Positions 35,063 through 44,020 are shown, numbered from the stretch's first letter. The stretch: DNA of 64,000 bases from Roseiarcus sp050015935 (GCA_050015935.1 JBEKAL010000001.1:12461-76460); one strand, 5' to 3'. Program-made: numbers and translations. The notes: generated by a model from the sequence alone, not told the origin.

Positions 35063-35440
35063 TCACTTCAGCGCCGACATCATCATCTGATGGATGGCGC
35101 GCTTGATATTCGTGCCCATGGAGTACGCGCGGTTCACGTCGCCGAGCTTGATCATCTCCTGTTCGAGGCTCACCGAGTTGCCGGACAACGTTTCGTGCGA
35201 AGAGTCGCTTTCCACGACGCGCGCCGAGGCGAGCTCATCTTGCGTCGGAGTCATGTGCGCCGGGTTTGTCGTAACCATCGAGACCTGCGTGCTGTCGAGC
35301 ACCGCCGAAAAGGGTTGAAGGTCGACCGCCCGATAGCCCGGCGTGTTGGCGTTGGCGACGTTGCTCGCGATCAGCGATTGACGCGCCGACAGCCACTGCG
35401 TGCTTTGCGAGGCGAGCTGAAGAACGTAGGGTTGAGACAC
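35063..35440 (-). CDS. flgB: Proximal rod protein FlgB
   Basis: A 125-residue proximal rod subunit with LIASNVANANTPGYRAVDLQ near the start and SLEQEMIKLGDVNRAYSMGT, then NIKRAIHQMMMSALK, at the end. It opens the flgB-flgC-(small frame)-fliE-flgG rod block of the long minus-strand run. Confidence 0.94.
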   Translation of the reverse strand: MSQPYVLQLASQSTQWLSARQSLIASNVANANTPGYRAVDLQPFSAVLDSTQVSMVTTNPAHMTPTQDELASARVVESDSSHETLSGNSVSLEQEMIKLGDVNRAYSMGTNIKRAIHQMMMSALK

Positions 35441-35475
35441 GCGTCAAATCCCATCCGATGGATCGTGTCTCGAAG

Positions 35476-35988
35476 TTACGCGTTCGGCCTTGCTCCAGGC
35501 TTGCGCCGCGGCTGCGCCTGGGCCGAGGCGACCTCGCCAAGGGCGCTCCCGCCCGACCCTCGAAGCGGCCGCAGCCGCGCGCCGGCGATCGCGGCGGAAA
35601 GGCGCTGGTCCTTTGCGGCTCCATCGAGATTGTCGTCGTCGAAGAGGACTTCGACGACGTCAACCGCGGCGCGCTTGCGGCCGATCATCAAACGAAAGAA
35701 CGCGCAAACCGCGTCGTAGCGGAATTCCATATCCAACCGGATGATCGGCGTGGAATCCCACTGCACGTCGCACCCGGCGGACAGCGCATATCGCAGCGTG
35801 CCGCTCTTGAAAAACAGCTCGCTCGACGAATTGACCAGGTCGGCGATGTTGGCCGCTTGCTCGCCTCGAATCATCAGAATCAGTTCGGACGGATCGGCAA
35901 GCCGCAATTCGCTCACGACGTCGACCATTGCGTTGGCGATGATCTCTTCGTGGGCAAGACGCCGAGGTTCGGCATGTCGGTCGGTCAT
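35476..35988 (-). CDS. Conserved-context flagellar cluster protein of unknown function
   Basis: A 170-residue soluble protein between flhB and flgB. I do not recognise a domain. The first 125 residues have regular helix/strand character (EEIIANAMVDVVSELRLADP, then ANIADLVNSSSELFFKSGTL and IRLDMEFRYDAVCAFFRLMI), whereas the last 35 are Ala/Arg/Pro-rich and probably disordered. No signal peptide. It is 4 bases downstream of flhB and 35 upstream of flgB, so it is co-transcribed with structural genes. A hypothetical gene at this place is common in rhizobial flagellar clusters, which suggests a cytoplasmic assembly role. Confidence 0.6.
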   Translation of the reverse strand: MTDRHAEPRRLAHEEIIANAMVDVVSELRLADPSELILMIRGEQAANIADLVNSSSELFFKSGTLRYALSAGCDVQWDSTPIIRLDMEFRYDAVCAFFRLMIGRKRAAVDVVEVLFDDDNLDGAAKDQRLSAAIAGARLRPLRGSGGSALGEVASAQAQPRRKPGARPNA

Positions 35989-35992
35989 GACG

Positions 35993-37081
35993 TCATCGAT
36001 TCCTTGTCAGGGGCCAGGAACTTTTCTTTTCCTGAATCAAATGCACGATCTCGGCCACAGCTCGATAGAATTCAGGAGGAATCGCGCTGTCGACCGCGAC
36101 GGCGTCGTACAACGCGCGCGCGAGCGGCTTGTCCTCGACGATCGGGACGAAGTTTTGCTCCGCGATCTCGCGGATCTTGAGCGCGATGAGATCCACGCCT
36201 TTGGCGAGTACGATCGGCGCGCCGCCCTCCGCGCGAATATAACGCATCGCGACGGCGTAATGCGTGGGATTGACGACCACCATCGTCGCCTTCGGCACGG
36301 CCGAGAGCATTCGTTTGCGCGAACGATCGAGTCTAATCGAGCGCAGGCGCGCCTTCAGCAATCGATCGCCTTCGGTCTGCTTGAGCTCTTCCTTGAGTTC
36401 GTAACGGCTCATGCGTTGGTCGCGACGCCAATGAATGCGCGCCCAGGCGAGGTCGGCCGACGCGACGACAAGAGTGGCCGCCAGAACCGCCGCGACGACG
36501 TGGACGCAGAGTTGGAGAATGCGTTGGGGCAAGTCGGCGACATCGAGAAACATCGCCATCGCCAAAACATATTTTTGTCCTCCGAGAATGATCGCGACGA
36601 CGACTCCGACGGCGACGATTTTCAGCGCGCTCTTGAAAAATTCGGTCCAACCTCGCGGACCGAACACGCGGGACAGGCCGGCGCCGGGCGAGATTCGCGA
36701 CAGATCGGGCATGATCCGGTCGGGCACGATGCGCGGAGGATTTTGGGCGATCGACGCCACCACGCCAAAGACCATCAGCAGCACCACGGTCGGCGCGAGA
36801 AAATCGGCGGCGGCGATCAAGATGACTTCGCCGAGCGCGACCACGTCGCTTGCGCGCTCGAGCCTCCAACCCGCGGGATCGTCGAGGAAGTAAACCAGGG
36901 CTCCGACGAACCGCTCCGCGCGCGTCGGCAGGACAAACACCATGACGATCAAGATGGCGGCCAGCGAAGCAAGGATCGAGACTTCGCGAGAAACAGGCAC
37001 GACGCCGCGCTCGACGGCGTCGTGAAGTTTCTTTTCCGTCGCTTCCTCGGTCTTGCTGTCGGGATCCTGATCGTCGCTCAT
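35993..37081 (-). CDS. flhB: Flagellar export switch protein FlhB
   Basis: A 362-residue export gate component with four membrane helices and a cytoplasmic domain bearing the autocleavage motif NPTH (VVNPTHYAVAMRY). Cleavage between N and P switches export from hook to filament substrates, working with FliK encoded at 46012-47631. The N-terminal DPDSKTEEATEKKLHDAVER is typical. Confidence 0.96.
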   Translation of the reverse strand: MSDDQDPDSKTEEATEKKLHDAVERGVVPVSREVSILASLAAILIVMVFVLPTRAERFVGALVYFLDDPAGWRLERASDVVALGEVILIAAADFLAPTVVLLMVFGVVASIAQNPPRIVPDRIMPDLSRISPGAGLSRVFGPRGWTEFFKSALKIVAVGVVVAIILGGQKYVLAMAMFLDVADLPQRILQLCVHVVAAVLAATLVVASADLAWARIHWRRDQRMSRYELKEELKQTEGDRLLKARLRSIRLDRSRKRMLSAVPKATMVVVNPTHYAVAMRYIRAEGGAPIVLAKGVDLIALKIREIAEQNFVPIVEDKPLARALYDAVAVDSAIPPEFYRAVAEIVHLIQEKKSSWPLTRNR

Positions 37082-37099
37082 GACCGCGTCCGACTGGGG

Positions 37100-38128
37100 T
37101 TACGCCGCTTCGGCGCCGTCGGCAGGGGAAAGTTCGATTTCGTTCCTTTGCGCCATCTTGAGCACGAGATCGACGATTTGCTTGCGCGCCTTGGCGATTT
37201 CGTGCGGCAGAGGCGTGAAGGGGGTCGCGAGTTCGCTCTCGACGAGACGGCGCGCGCGCGAGGCCATAGAGGAAAGCGCGGCGTCGCGGAATTCGGCGTC
37301 GGTGCCGCGCAGCGCAAGCACGACGACTTCGGTCGCGAGCTTGTCGAACAGGGTGGCGCGCGCGCGTTGCGAGAGGCGAGGCAGATCGTCGAACGAGAAC
37401 AGCATCTTCATGACGATCCGCGCTTCCTTCGGCCGCGCCGCGACGAGCGATTGCATGACGTCGCGGGCTTCCAGGGGTTCGAGGTTGTTGATGATCTCGG
37501 CGATGCGGGTGTGATTGTCGAGTCCAGAGACGCGCGCCGTTAGGGTCGTCAGTTCCTTCCGCAAAGCGTCTTCGACGATGCGTCGCGCCTCCTCGGAAAT
37601 TACCGGCCGTGAAATCATGGCGCACAAAACCTCGTTGCGCGTTTCACGCGGCAAATTCGAGACGATTTGCGCCGCCAGGGCCGGATTCAGTTTTGAAAGA
37701 ATGAAGGTCGCCGTCAGCGGATGTTCGTTCGCCAAGTACGTCGAGAGCACGGCCTCGGGAATCTTGCCCAGGGCCGACCAGACATTACGCTCGGCGGCGG
37801 CGAGCACGTCGGACATGATGTCGGCGATCTGTTCGGGCGGCACTGCGTCGGTCAACATTTCCCGCGCTTGCCCGGCGTCGCCGAGAAGGTTGGCGCCGGC
37901 CGAGAACTCCGATGTGAATTCCTCGACCAGCGATTCGAGCGCGGCCATCGACACGGGGCCGAGTTGCGCCGCCGCGCGCGTGACCTCCCGCAACTCTCCC
38001 GGTTCGAGATGCTTCAGCAAGCGCGTCGCGGGCGGCTTGCCCATCGCGAGCAGGATCGCGGCGGCCTTCTGGGCGCCGGCGAATTTGCGCTCGTCGTCTG
38101 GCGAGTCGTCGGACGAATCCGCGTTCAT
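37100..38128 (-). CDS. fliG: Flagellar motor switch protein FliG
   Basis: A 342-residue rotor protein that meets the stator. It has the three armadillo-like domains: AAAILLAMGKPPATRLLKHL, then HPLTATFILSKLNPALAAQI, MVSRPVISEEARR-like middle, and the torque helix near LFSFDDLPRLSQRARATLFD. The motA-fliM-fliN-fliG-flhB order is the rhizobial one. Confidence 0.94.
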   Translation of the reverse strand: MNADSSDDSPDDERKFAGAQKAAAILLAMGKPPATRLLKHLEPGELREVTRAAAQLGPVSMAALESLVEEFTSEFSAGANLLGDAGQAREMLTDAVPPEQIADIMSDVLAAAERNVWSALGKIPEAVLSTYLANEHPLTATFILSKLNPALAAQIVSNLPRETRNEVLCAMISRPVISEEARRIVEDALRKELTTLTARVSGLDNHTRIAEIINNLEPLEARDVMQSLVAARPKEARIVMKMLFSFDDLPRLSQRARATLFDKLATEVVVLALRGTDAEFRDAALSSMASRARRLVESELATPFTPLPHEIAKARKQIVDLVLKMAQRNEIELSPADGAEAA

Positions 38129-38143
38129 CGCGCTTCGCCCTCC

Positions 38144-38482
38144 TCAAGCGGCGCGATCGTTGCGCGAAGCGGCGACGATCTCGATCAGAGAAACGCCATA
38201 CCGAGCGCTGTCTTCATCGACGACCACCACTTCGCCGCGCGCGATCACCCTGCCGTTCACGACGACATTGACGGGATCGCCAACCTTCTGATCGAGCGAA
38301 ATCACCGCCCCGCGCCCGAGCTTCATGAGGCTGGCGACAGGCATCGACGTCGCCCCGAGCACGACTTGCACGGTGACCGGAATCGATAGGATCGCGTCGT
38401 ATTTCTGAGGGCTCGACGTCGACGCGCCGCTCGCGGCGTCCGGTTCTCGCGGCGCGCTCTGCGATTGAAGATTGTCATCCAT
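38144..38482 (-). CDS. fliN: Flagellar motor switch protein FliN
   Basis: A 112-residue C-ring subunit. A disordered Ser/Ala/Pro-rich first 30 residues leads to a SpoA domain (ILSIPVTVQVVLGATSMPVA, LMKLGRGAVISLDQKVGDPV, then NGRVIARGEVVVVDE). It lies 15 bases upstream of fliG and 52 downstream of fliM. Confidence 0.94.
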   Translation of the reverse strand: MDDNLQSQSAPREPDAASGASTSSPQKYDAILSIPVTVQVVLGATSMPVASLMKLGRGAVISLDQKVGDPVNVVVNGRVIARGEVVVVDEDSARYGVSLIEIVAASRNDRAA

Positions 38483-38534
38483 GGTCCAAACTTTCTTTCC
38501 TCGGTTGCTCGTTGCGTTTGCGAACGCAAGCCGG

Positions 38535-39491
38535 TTAATGGACGGACGCTGCTTCGACGGGATCGCTTTCCTGCTCGATCGGCTCCTCGATTTTCAGGGA
38601 GTAACGGCCTTCGCCTTGACCGAGTTTGCACCAGAACATTTCGTGCCCGGCGCATTCGAGCCGAACGCGACCCATGCCGGCGCCGTGCAAGTTCAGCACC
38701 TGCCCGACGGCGAGATCGGCGATCTCGCCCAGCGTCATTTCCAACTCGTCCAGCACCGCCGTGACGGCGATCCGCGCCTTCGTCACGCCGACCTCCATTT
38801 GCCGCATCCAGCGCGGGTCGGACGCCAACGCTTCGCCGCTCGGATCGAACGAAAGATTCTTGCGCATCGGCGACAGCAACGTCTGCGGCAAGAGGACAAT
38901 GAGGGCGGTGGGGCCTCCTGGCGTGTCGATCGTCAATCTAGCCGCGACAGCCTGCATGTCGCGGCGTCCGAGAACGTGGACGTCGATGAGCGTTTCCAGG
39001 CGTTCGAAAGTCAACTCGAGGCTTGCGACTTGGGCGAATGCTCGGTCGAGCGCCTTTCCCAAAGACCGGGCCAGCTCAGCGACGAGGCTCGTCTCGATGC
39101 CGGTGTGGGGACGATTCGGCCGCGCCTGCTTCGCCGCTTCGCGATCCGTTTCGACGTCGCCGCCGAAGACCGCGGTGACGAGCGTGTCGACGACGCGCTG
39201 ATCGAAAATCAGCAGCAAGCGCGCGTCGAGTTGCGCGCAGTGCAGCACAGCCGCGGTCAGGCCTTCGCATTCGCCGACGAGTTCGAATAGGGTCGTCAGC
39301 TTCATCTCGTCGATCGTTGCCGGCGAATGCGCTTTGCAAAGGGGCGCCAGCGCCTCCGGGACGTTCAAAGCGAATTGTTCGAGGGCAAAGACGAGTCCGG
39401 GCATGCGCTCGATCGAAAGACCGGGATGATCGGGCTGCGGACTTTTCAGCCAGGGCGTTGTCGCCGCGCTCTCGTGTTCCTCGACCGCCAT
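38535..39491 (-). CDS. fliM: Flagellar motor switch protein FliM
   Basis: A 318-residue C-ring protein. A CheC-like middle domain (residues 55-200) precedes a SpoA domain (TKARIAVTAVLDELEMTLGE, then DLAVGQVLNLHGAG). The N-terminus lacks an obvious LSQxEIDALL-type CheY-binding motif, so response-regulator binding may use another sequence, as seems usual in divergent rhizobial FliM. It starts 3 bases after the motA stop. Confidence 0.9.
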   Translation of the reverse strand: MAVEEHESAATTPWLKSPQPDHPGLSIERMPGLVFALEQFALNVPEALAPLCKAHSPATIDEMKLTTLFELVGECEGLTAAVLHCAQLDARLLLIFDQRVVDTLVTAVFGGDVETDREAAKQARPNRPHTGIETSLVAELARSLGKALDRAFAQVASLELTFERLETLIDVHVLGRRDMQAVAARLTIDTPGGPTALIVLLPQTLLSPMRKNLSFDPSGEALASDPRWMRQMEVGVTKARIAVTAVLDELEMTLGEIADLAVGQVLNLHGAGMGRVRLECAGHEMFWCKLGQGEGRYSLKIEEPIEQESDPVEAASVH

Positions 39492-39494
39492 GGG

Positions 39495-40388
39495 TTAGGC
39501 CGCTTCCTTGATCGCCACGTCGGCGACGGGGGGCGGGGGGCCGGCGATGGTTTCGTTCTCGACGGTGTCGATCGTCGGGCGCTCTTTCGAGGGAATGGTC
39601 TTGCGCCCGAATTCCACCGCTACTTGCGGCATGGCGCCGTTCATGAACGCCAGCAGACTTTGCTTGACCAGAGTGAAGAGACGAAGCTGCTTCTGGCGAA
39701 CCGCCTTGATTTTCAACGCGACCGGGCCGACGACGGCGTAGGAGAGAAAAATGCCGGAGAACGTGCCCACGAGCGCGGCGCCGATCAGCCCGCCGAGCGC
39801 TTCCGGCGCTTGGTCCAGAGCGCCCATCGCATGGATGATGCCGAGCACGGCCGCGACGATGCCCAGCGCGGGAAGGGCGTCCGCGACCGCCTGGAGCGCG
39901 TGAACCGGCTTGTACCGATCATAGGAGAGCGTCTCGATCTCCTCGTCCATCAGGGCTTCAATTTCGTGAGTCTTGGCGTTGCCGATGATGATGAGCCGGC
40001 CATAGTCGCAAATGAACGTGAGGAGATCGCCATTGGCGAGCAGCCGGGGAAATCCCTTGAAGACTTCCGATTCCATGGGATTGTCGAAATGCCCTTCGAC
40101 CTCGCCGCGGGACTTGCCGCGCAATTCGCGCATGAGCGCGTGCAACGCGCTCAGGACGTCGAGGAAGTCGCGCGGCTTGGGCACCTTGTCGGTGACCGCC
40201 TCAAAGAAGGCCTTGCCGCAATCCTTGATTGTCGCGAACGGGTTGGCGACGATGAAAATGCCGAGCGCGGCGCCGGCGATGATGAGGAACTCGAACGGCT
40301 GCATCAGCACTTCGAGATGGCCGCCGAGCGCCCCGTATCCGCCGAGGATGCTGCCCACGGCGATGATCAATCCGATGATGAAATTCAA
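39495..40388 (-). CDS. motA: Motor stator protein MotA
   Basis: A 297-residue stator subunit with four membrane helices (IIGLIIAVGSILGGYGALGG, then FLIIAGAALGIFIVANPF, LGIVAAVLGIIHAMGAL, and GAALVGTFSGIFLSYAVVGP). Ion flow is with MotB, encoded at 48803-50038. It is the first gene of the long minus-strand run, and its promoter must lie in the 40389-40537 divergent gap with flgF. The C-terminal tail DNA has two G6 runs near 39528-39540, encoding a Pro stretch. Confidence 0.95.
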   Translation of the reverse strand: MNFIIGLIIAVGSILGGYGALGGHLEVLMQPFEFLIIAGAALGIFIVANPFATIKDCGKAFFEAVTDKVPKPRDFLDVLSALHALMRELRGKSRGEVEGHFDNPMESEVFKGFPRLLANGDLLTFICDYGRLIIIGNAKTHEIEALMDEEIETLSYDRYKPVHALQAVADALPALGIVAAVLGIIHAMGALDQAPEALGGLIGAALVGTFSGIFLSYAVVGPVALKIKAVRQKQLRLFTLVKQSLLAFMNGAMPQVAVEFGRKTIPSKERPTIDTVENETIAGPPPPVADVAIKEAA

Positions 40389-40537
40389 CGCGTTCTCCCG
40401 TAGCCCGTCCGCAGCGACCGTGCAGCCGTAAACTTACGCCAGGCTGTTTTTCCGAGGTCAGCCTCATACAAGGCGCGGGGTTAATCTTCACCGGCGGGCC
40501 AGCCACGATGCGACGTGCGCCGGTTGCGGGTCTCGGT
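40389..40537. promoter_or_regulatory. Divergent promoter region motA/flgF
   Basis: The gap between motA (leftward) and flgF (rightward) must hold the start of the longest flagellar transcription unit. It is locally less GC-rich. Half-site-like GTTAATC occurs near 40485, but no full TTAA-N7-TTAA box is present. I could not assign -35/-10 elements. Confidence 0.45.
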
Positions 40538-41263
40538 ATGCAGAACGGTCTTTACGTCGCCTTGTCGGCGCAGGTTGCTTTGGAACGGCGATTGGAGACG
40601 ATCGCCGGCAATGTCGCGAACATGAACACGGTCGGCTATCGCGCGGAAGGCGTGTCCTTCGAGACCGAAGTAGCCAGGGCCGGCGAAAACCGCATCGACT
40701 ATGTTTCAAGCGGAACGTCGTTCATTTCCCGACAGACCGGCGCCTCCATCAAGACAGGAAATCCGCTCGACGTCGCCGTACAGGGCGCGGGCTGGATTGC
40801 GATCAGCACCGCCGATGGGATCGCTTATACGCGCGACGGCCGCATGCGCATTTCCGAGACCGGCGTCCTTCAGACTCTGAACGGCAACGGCGTTCTCGAC
40901 GCAGGCGGGGCGCCGATCATGCTCAACCCGGCGGCCGGCGCGCCGACGATTTCGGGCGACGGCATGATCGCTCAAGACGGCAAGCAAGTCGGCGCGATCG
41001 GTCTCTTCGCGATCGACGACGACGCCAAGCTGACGCGCACCGAGAATTCCGGCGTCATTCCCGACACGCCGGCGACGCCGATCCTCGACTTCACTCAAAA
41101 TGGCTTCGTTCAGGGGTTTGTCGAAGGCGCCAACGTCAATCCGATCCAGGAGATGACGAAACTGATCGCCGTGACGCGGACGTTTGACGGCGTCAGCTCG
41201 CAAATGTCGCAAACGGAATCGTCGCTGCAAGACGCCATCAAGACGCTTGGCGCTCCCAGCTAG
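40538..41263 (+). CDS. flgF: Proximal rod protein FlgF
   Basis: A 241-residue rod subunit with QNGLYVALSAQVALERRLET, then NVANMNTVGYRAEG at the N-terminus and GFVEGANVNPIQEMTKLIAV at the C-terminus. The frame opens at 40508, but the conserved FlgF start is the ATG at 40538 (MQNGLYV). It runs opposite to the main rod genes, followed by fliI, as in rhizobia. Confidence 0.93.
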   Translation: MQNGLYVALSAQVALERRLETIAGNVANMNTVGYRAEGVSFETEVARAGENRIDYVSSGTSFISRQTGASIKTGNPLDVAVQGAGWIAISTADGIAYTRDGRMRISETGVLQTLNGNGVLDAGGAPIMLNPAAGAPTISGDGMIAQDGKQVGAIGLFAIDDDAKLTRTENSGVIPDTPATPILDFTQNGFVQGFVEGANVNPIQEMTKLIAVTRTFDGVSSQMSQTESSLQDAIKTLGAPS

Positions 41264-41298
41264 GCCATGCGTGGAAAGATTGACATTGGGCTTAGCGC

Positions 41299-42693
41299 AT
41301 GAGCGGGGATGACGAACCTTCCGGCCGGCGCCCCAACGCGCTCGATCGGCTCGAAAGCAAGTTGGCGTGGGGCGCCAAGGCCCTGCCGCGAACCCGCGTC
41401 AGCGGCGTCGTGACGGAAATCGCGATGTCGCACTATCGGGTGGCCGGCCTGTCGCGCTTTCTCAGACTCGGAGAATGCGTGAGCGTCGACGTGGGCGATC
41501 GCGTCCAACTCGGCGAGGTCGTCAGGATCGAAGACGCCGCCGTCACGCTGAAGCCATTCGATTCGCGCTGCGACGCCGCTATCGGCGCGCGCGCCTATCG
41601 GGCCGAGACCCTTTCGCTTACGCCGCATCCCGAATGGAAAGGTCGGGTGATCGACGCGCTCGGGCGCCCGATCGACGGCGCCGGAGAACTCAAGCCGGGC
41701 GAGCGCGCGGCGCCGCTCGACGGCGAGCCGCCGCCCGCCTTGCAGCGCTCGCGCGTCAGGAAGCCGATCAAGTCGGGAATTCGCGTGATCGACTTGTTCA
41801 CGCCGCTTTGCGCCGGTCAGCGCATCGGCATTTTCGCCGGTTCGGGAGTCGGCAAATCGACGCTTCTCTCGATGCTCGCGCGCGCGCCGGATTTCGATAC
41901 GGTGGTGATCGCGCTGGTGGGCGAGCGAGGTCGAGAAGTGCGCGAATTCCTCGACGACACGCTCGCGGCGAACCGCCAATCCGCGATCGCCGTCGTCTCC
42001 ACAGGCGACGAGAGCCCGATGATGCGGCGCTTGGCGCCCAGGACGGCGATGGCCGTCGCCGAATATTTCCGCGATCGCGGCGACTCGGTGCTGCTGGTTC
42101 TCGATTCGGTGACGCGCTTCGCGCATGCGGCAAGAGACGTCGCATTGGCCGCCGGCGAGCCGGCGGTCGCGCGCGGCTACGCGCCGAGCGTGTTCAGCGA
42201 TCTGCCGCGATTGCTCGAGCGCGCCGGCCCCGGCGTCGAGGGCTCCGGGTCCATCACCGGCGTGTTCTCGGTTCTGGTGGACGGCGACGACCACAATGAC
42301 CCGGTTGCGGACAGCATTCGCGGCACGCTCGACGGCCACGTCGTGCTCGACCGCGCGATCGCCGATCAGGGGCGCTTTCCCGCGGTCAATATTCTCTCGT
42401 CGGTTTCCCGCCTCGCCAATCCCGCCTGGACGCCCGAGCAGCGCAGGCTGGTCTCGAAACTACGCTCGTTGATCGCCCGCTATGAGGAAACACGGGACCT
42501 TCGACTGATGGGCGGCTTCACTCCCGGCGTCGACCCGCTGCTCGATCAAGCGGTCAAGTCCGTGCCGCGCATTTACGAAGCGATGACCCAGACGCTGTCC
42601 TCGCCGCCCTGCCAGGACCCGTTCATCGAACTCGCCGCGGCCCTCCGAAACGACGCCAAGTCCGAAGAGCCCGCCAATCAGCTTGCCGGCTGA
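41299..42693 (+). CDS. fliI: Flagellum-specific ATPase FliI
   Basis: A 464-residue hexameric ATPase that unfolds and delivers export substrates. Walker A is FAGSGVGKST, with GERGREVREFLDD and LLVLDSVTRFAHAARDVALA (Walker B region) following. It is 35 bases downstream of flgF. Its regulators FliH (50048) and FliJ-like (20105) are encoded elsewhere in the window. Confidence 0.96.
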   Translation: MSGDDEPSGRRPNALDRLESKLAWGAKALPRTRVSGVVTEIAMSHYRVAGLSRFLRLGECVSVDVGDRVQLGEVVRIEDAAVTLKPFDSRCDAAIGARAYRAETLSLTPHPEWKGRVIDALGRPIDGAGELKPGERAAPLDGEPPPALQRSRVRKPIKSGIRVIDLFTPLCAGQRIGIFAGSGVGKSTLLSMLARAPDFDTVVIALVGERGREVREFLDDTLAANRQSAIAVVSTGDESPMMRRLAPRTAMAVAEYFRDRGDSVLLVLDSVTRFAHAARDVALAAGEPAVARGYAPSVFSDLPRLLERAGPGVEGSGSITGVFSVLVDGDDHNDPVADSIRGTLDGHVVLDRAIADQGRFPAVNILSSVSRLANPAWTPEQRRLVSKLRSLIARYEETRDLRLMGGFTPGVDPLLDQAVKSVPRIYEAMTQTLSSPPCQDPFIELAAALRNDAKSEEPANQLAG

Positions 42694-42725
42694 GGGCGGC
42701 CGGACGGACTTACGAAAGAGATCGC

Positions 42726-43490
42726 ATGAAATTGTTCGATTTCGCCGCCTTTCGCCTCATCGTCTCGATCGCCTCCGGAGTCCCACGGCGCGTAACGTTG
42801 AAGTTGGCCGGCGATTTCGCGCTCGTCAGCGCCGGCGTGGCGACGGCGGTCGGCTCGATCGTCTTCGCCGGCGCCATGCTTCTCGAGGGCAACCACGAGC
42901 CGCGAGTCAATGGACTGCAATATCTCGCGATATTCGCCAAGCCGCGAGGATCGTCGCGGCCGGCCCTGGCCGAGTCGCCGACTGTCGCGGCGGCGAACCG
43001 CCGCGTCGCCGGCGATGCTCTCGACATGGCGCCGACCGGGTCGATCGCCCAAGGCGCTCCCGACAAGGCGCCGACCGGATCGATCGCCCAGGACGCTCCC
43101 GACAAGGCGCCGACCGGATCGATCGCCCAGGACGCTCCCGACAAGGCGCCGACCAGGTCGATCGCCCATGACGCTCCCGACATGGCGCCGATCGGATCGA
43201 TCGGGCACGATGCGGCCAGCGGATCGAGCGCCGCCGAAGCCTATCGGATCATCGCGGTCGAGCCGGGTATGGCGTGGTTGAGTCACGGTTCGGAGATTCG
43301 GGTCGTCAAGCCCGGCGATGTCGCGCCCGGTCTTGGGCGCGTCGCATCGATCGTAAGACGCGACGGGCGCTGGGCGCTGATCGACGAATCGGGCGCGACG
43401 CTGTTGACGAGCGACAAGCCGGAGACGAAAGACCTCGGCAATGGGGATGAGCCGTTCGCGCGACGGATGATCTTCGGCGCCGGCAATTGA
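42726..43490 (+). CDS. Membrane protein with 13-residue tandem repeats, flagellar cluster
   Basis: A 254-residue protein 32 bases after fliI. It has a short cytoplasmic start, one membrane helix (about residues 32-54), then a linker made of five 13-residue repeats of the type DKAPTGSIAQDAP (residues 100-164). It ends in a compact domain (residues 172-232: RIIAVEPGMAWLSHG, then IRVVKPGDVAPGLGRVASIV) that resembles small periplasmic beta domains of secretion or pilus assembly proteins. Function unknown. The likely topology puts the repeats and the beta domain in the periplasm. Linker length may vary between strains because its DNA is a 39-bp minisatellite. Confidence 0.7.
   Translation: MKLFDFAAFRLIVSIASGVPRRVTLKLAGDFALVSAGVATAVGSIVFAGAMLLEGNHEPRVNGLQYLAIFAKPRGSSRPALAESPTVAAANRRVAGDALDMAPTGSIAQGAPDKAPTGSIAQDAPDKAPTGSIAQDAPDKAPTRSIAHDAPDMAPIGSIGHDAASGSSAAEAYRIIAVEPGMAWLSHGSEIRVVKPGDVAPGLGRVASIVRRDGRWALIDESGATLLTSDKPETKDLGNGDEPFARRMIFGAGN
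43023..43217 (+). repeat. 39-bp tandem repeat (5 copies) in coding sequence
   Basis: Five consecutive 39-bp units (starts at 43023, 43062, 43101, 43140, 43179). Copies 2 and 3 are identical and the others differ at a few positions. The period is a multiple of three, so copy-number changes keep the frame and change only linker length. Confidence 0.9.
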
Positions 43491-43516
43491 CCTTGGCGAT
43501 CGCCGCCGCCGCGCGA

Positions 43517-44020
43517 TCATGCGGGCGATCGCTGCGGCGCGCTCCGGCGCTCCGTGAGCGCGCTTTGCGCGCGATCGAGGAGCATATTGGCGATCGCCAC
43601 GCGGCGGTTGGCGAGTTCGCGCGGCACGTCGGGACGACGATCCGGGTGGTTGTTCCACATGAATCGACGGCGCGCCCGGTTGAGTTCGTCGTGCGTGAGC
43701 GCGCCCGTCAGGCCGAGTTCCGCGGCGATCGCTTCGGCGTCGTCGCTCGGCGCGCTCGCCATCTTGGGCGCGCCCGCGGCGTCTTGCGGCTCCGCGATCC
43801 AATCGAACGCTTGATCCCAACGCTCGGTCGGACCGTATTCCCTGCTCGCGTCGAGCTGTATCGGAGGGGCGAGGGTCGCGAATGGATGCCCGAGAGGCTT
43901 GCCGGCTCGTCCGAATCGTCGCTCCGAATCGTCGGAACGCGTCACCTCGTCCAAGACCTGGCTGAAGGTCGAGTCGTTCCGCCGCCCCATGGATTCCGGC
44001 CCGGCGAAGCCGCTTTTCAA
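43517..44020 (-). CDS. J-domain-like protein in the flagellar cluster
   Basis: A 167-residue protein whose C-terminal part (residues 100-155) resembles a J domain. A helix LTHDELNRARRRFMWNNHPD ends in the essential HPD (125-127), and a following helix ELANRRVAIANMLLDRA is the expected helix III. The N-terminal 95 residues are probably disordered. J domains stimulate Hsp70 (DnaK), so this could deliver a flagellar or membrane client to DnaK. Its ATG overlaps the stop of the diguanylate cyclase gene (ATGA), so the two are made together. Confidence 0.7.
   Translation of the reverse strand: MKSGFAGPESMGRRNDSTFSQVLDEVTRSDDSERRFGRAGKPLGHPFATLAPPIQLDASREYGPTERWDQAFDWIAEPQDAAGAPKMASAPSDDAEAIAAELGLTGALTHDELNRARRRFMWNNHPDRRPDVPRELANRRVAIANMLLDRAQSALTERRSAPQRSPA

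Noticed and set aside
39528..39540. Two G6 runs near the 3' end of motA as phase-variation tracts
   Set aside because: Each run is only six bases and split by a C, and a slip would change only the last few residues of MotA.
43023..43217. CRISPR-like appearance of the 39-bp repeats
   Set aside because: Units are directly adjacent with no unique spacers and sit in frame inside a coding sequence; it is a minisatellite.
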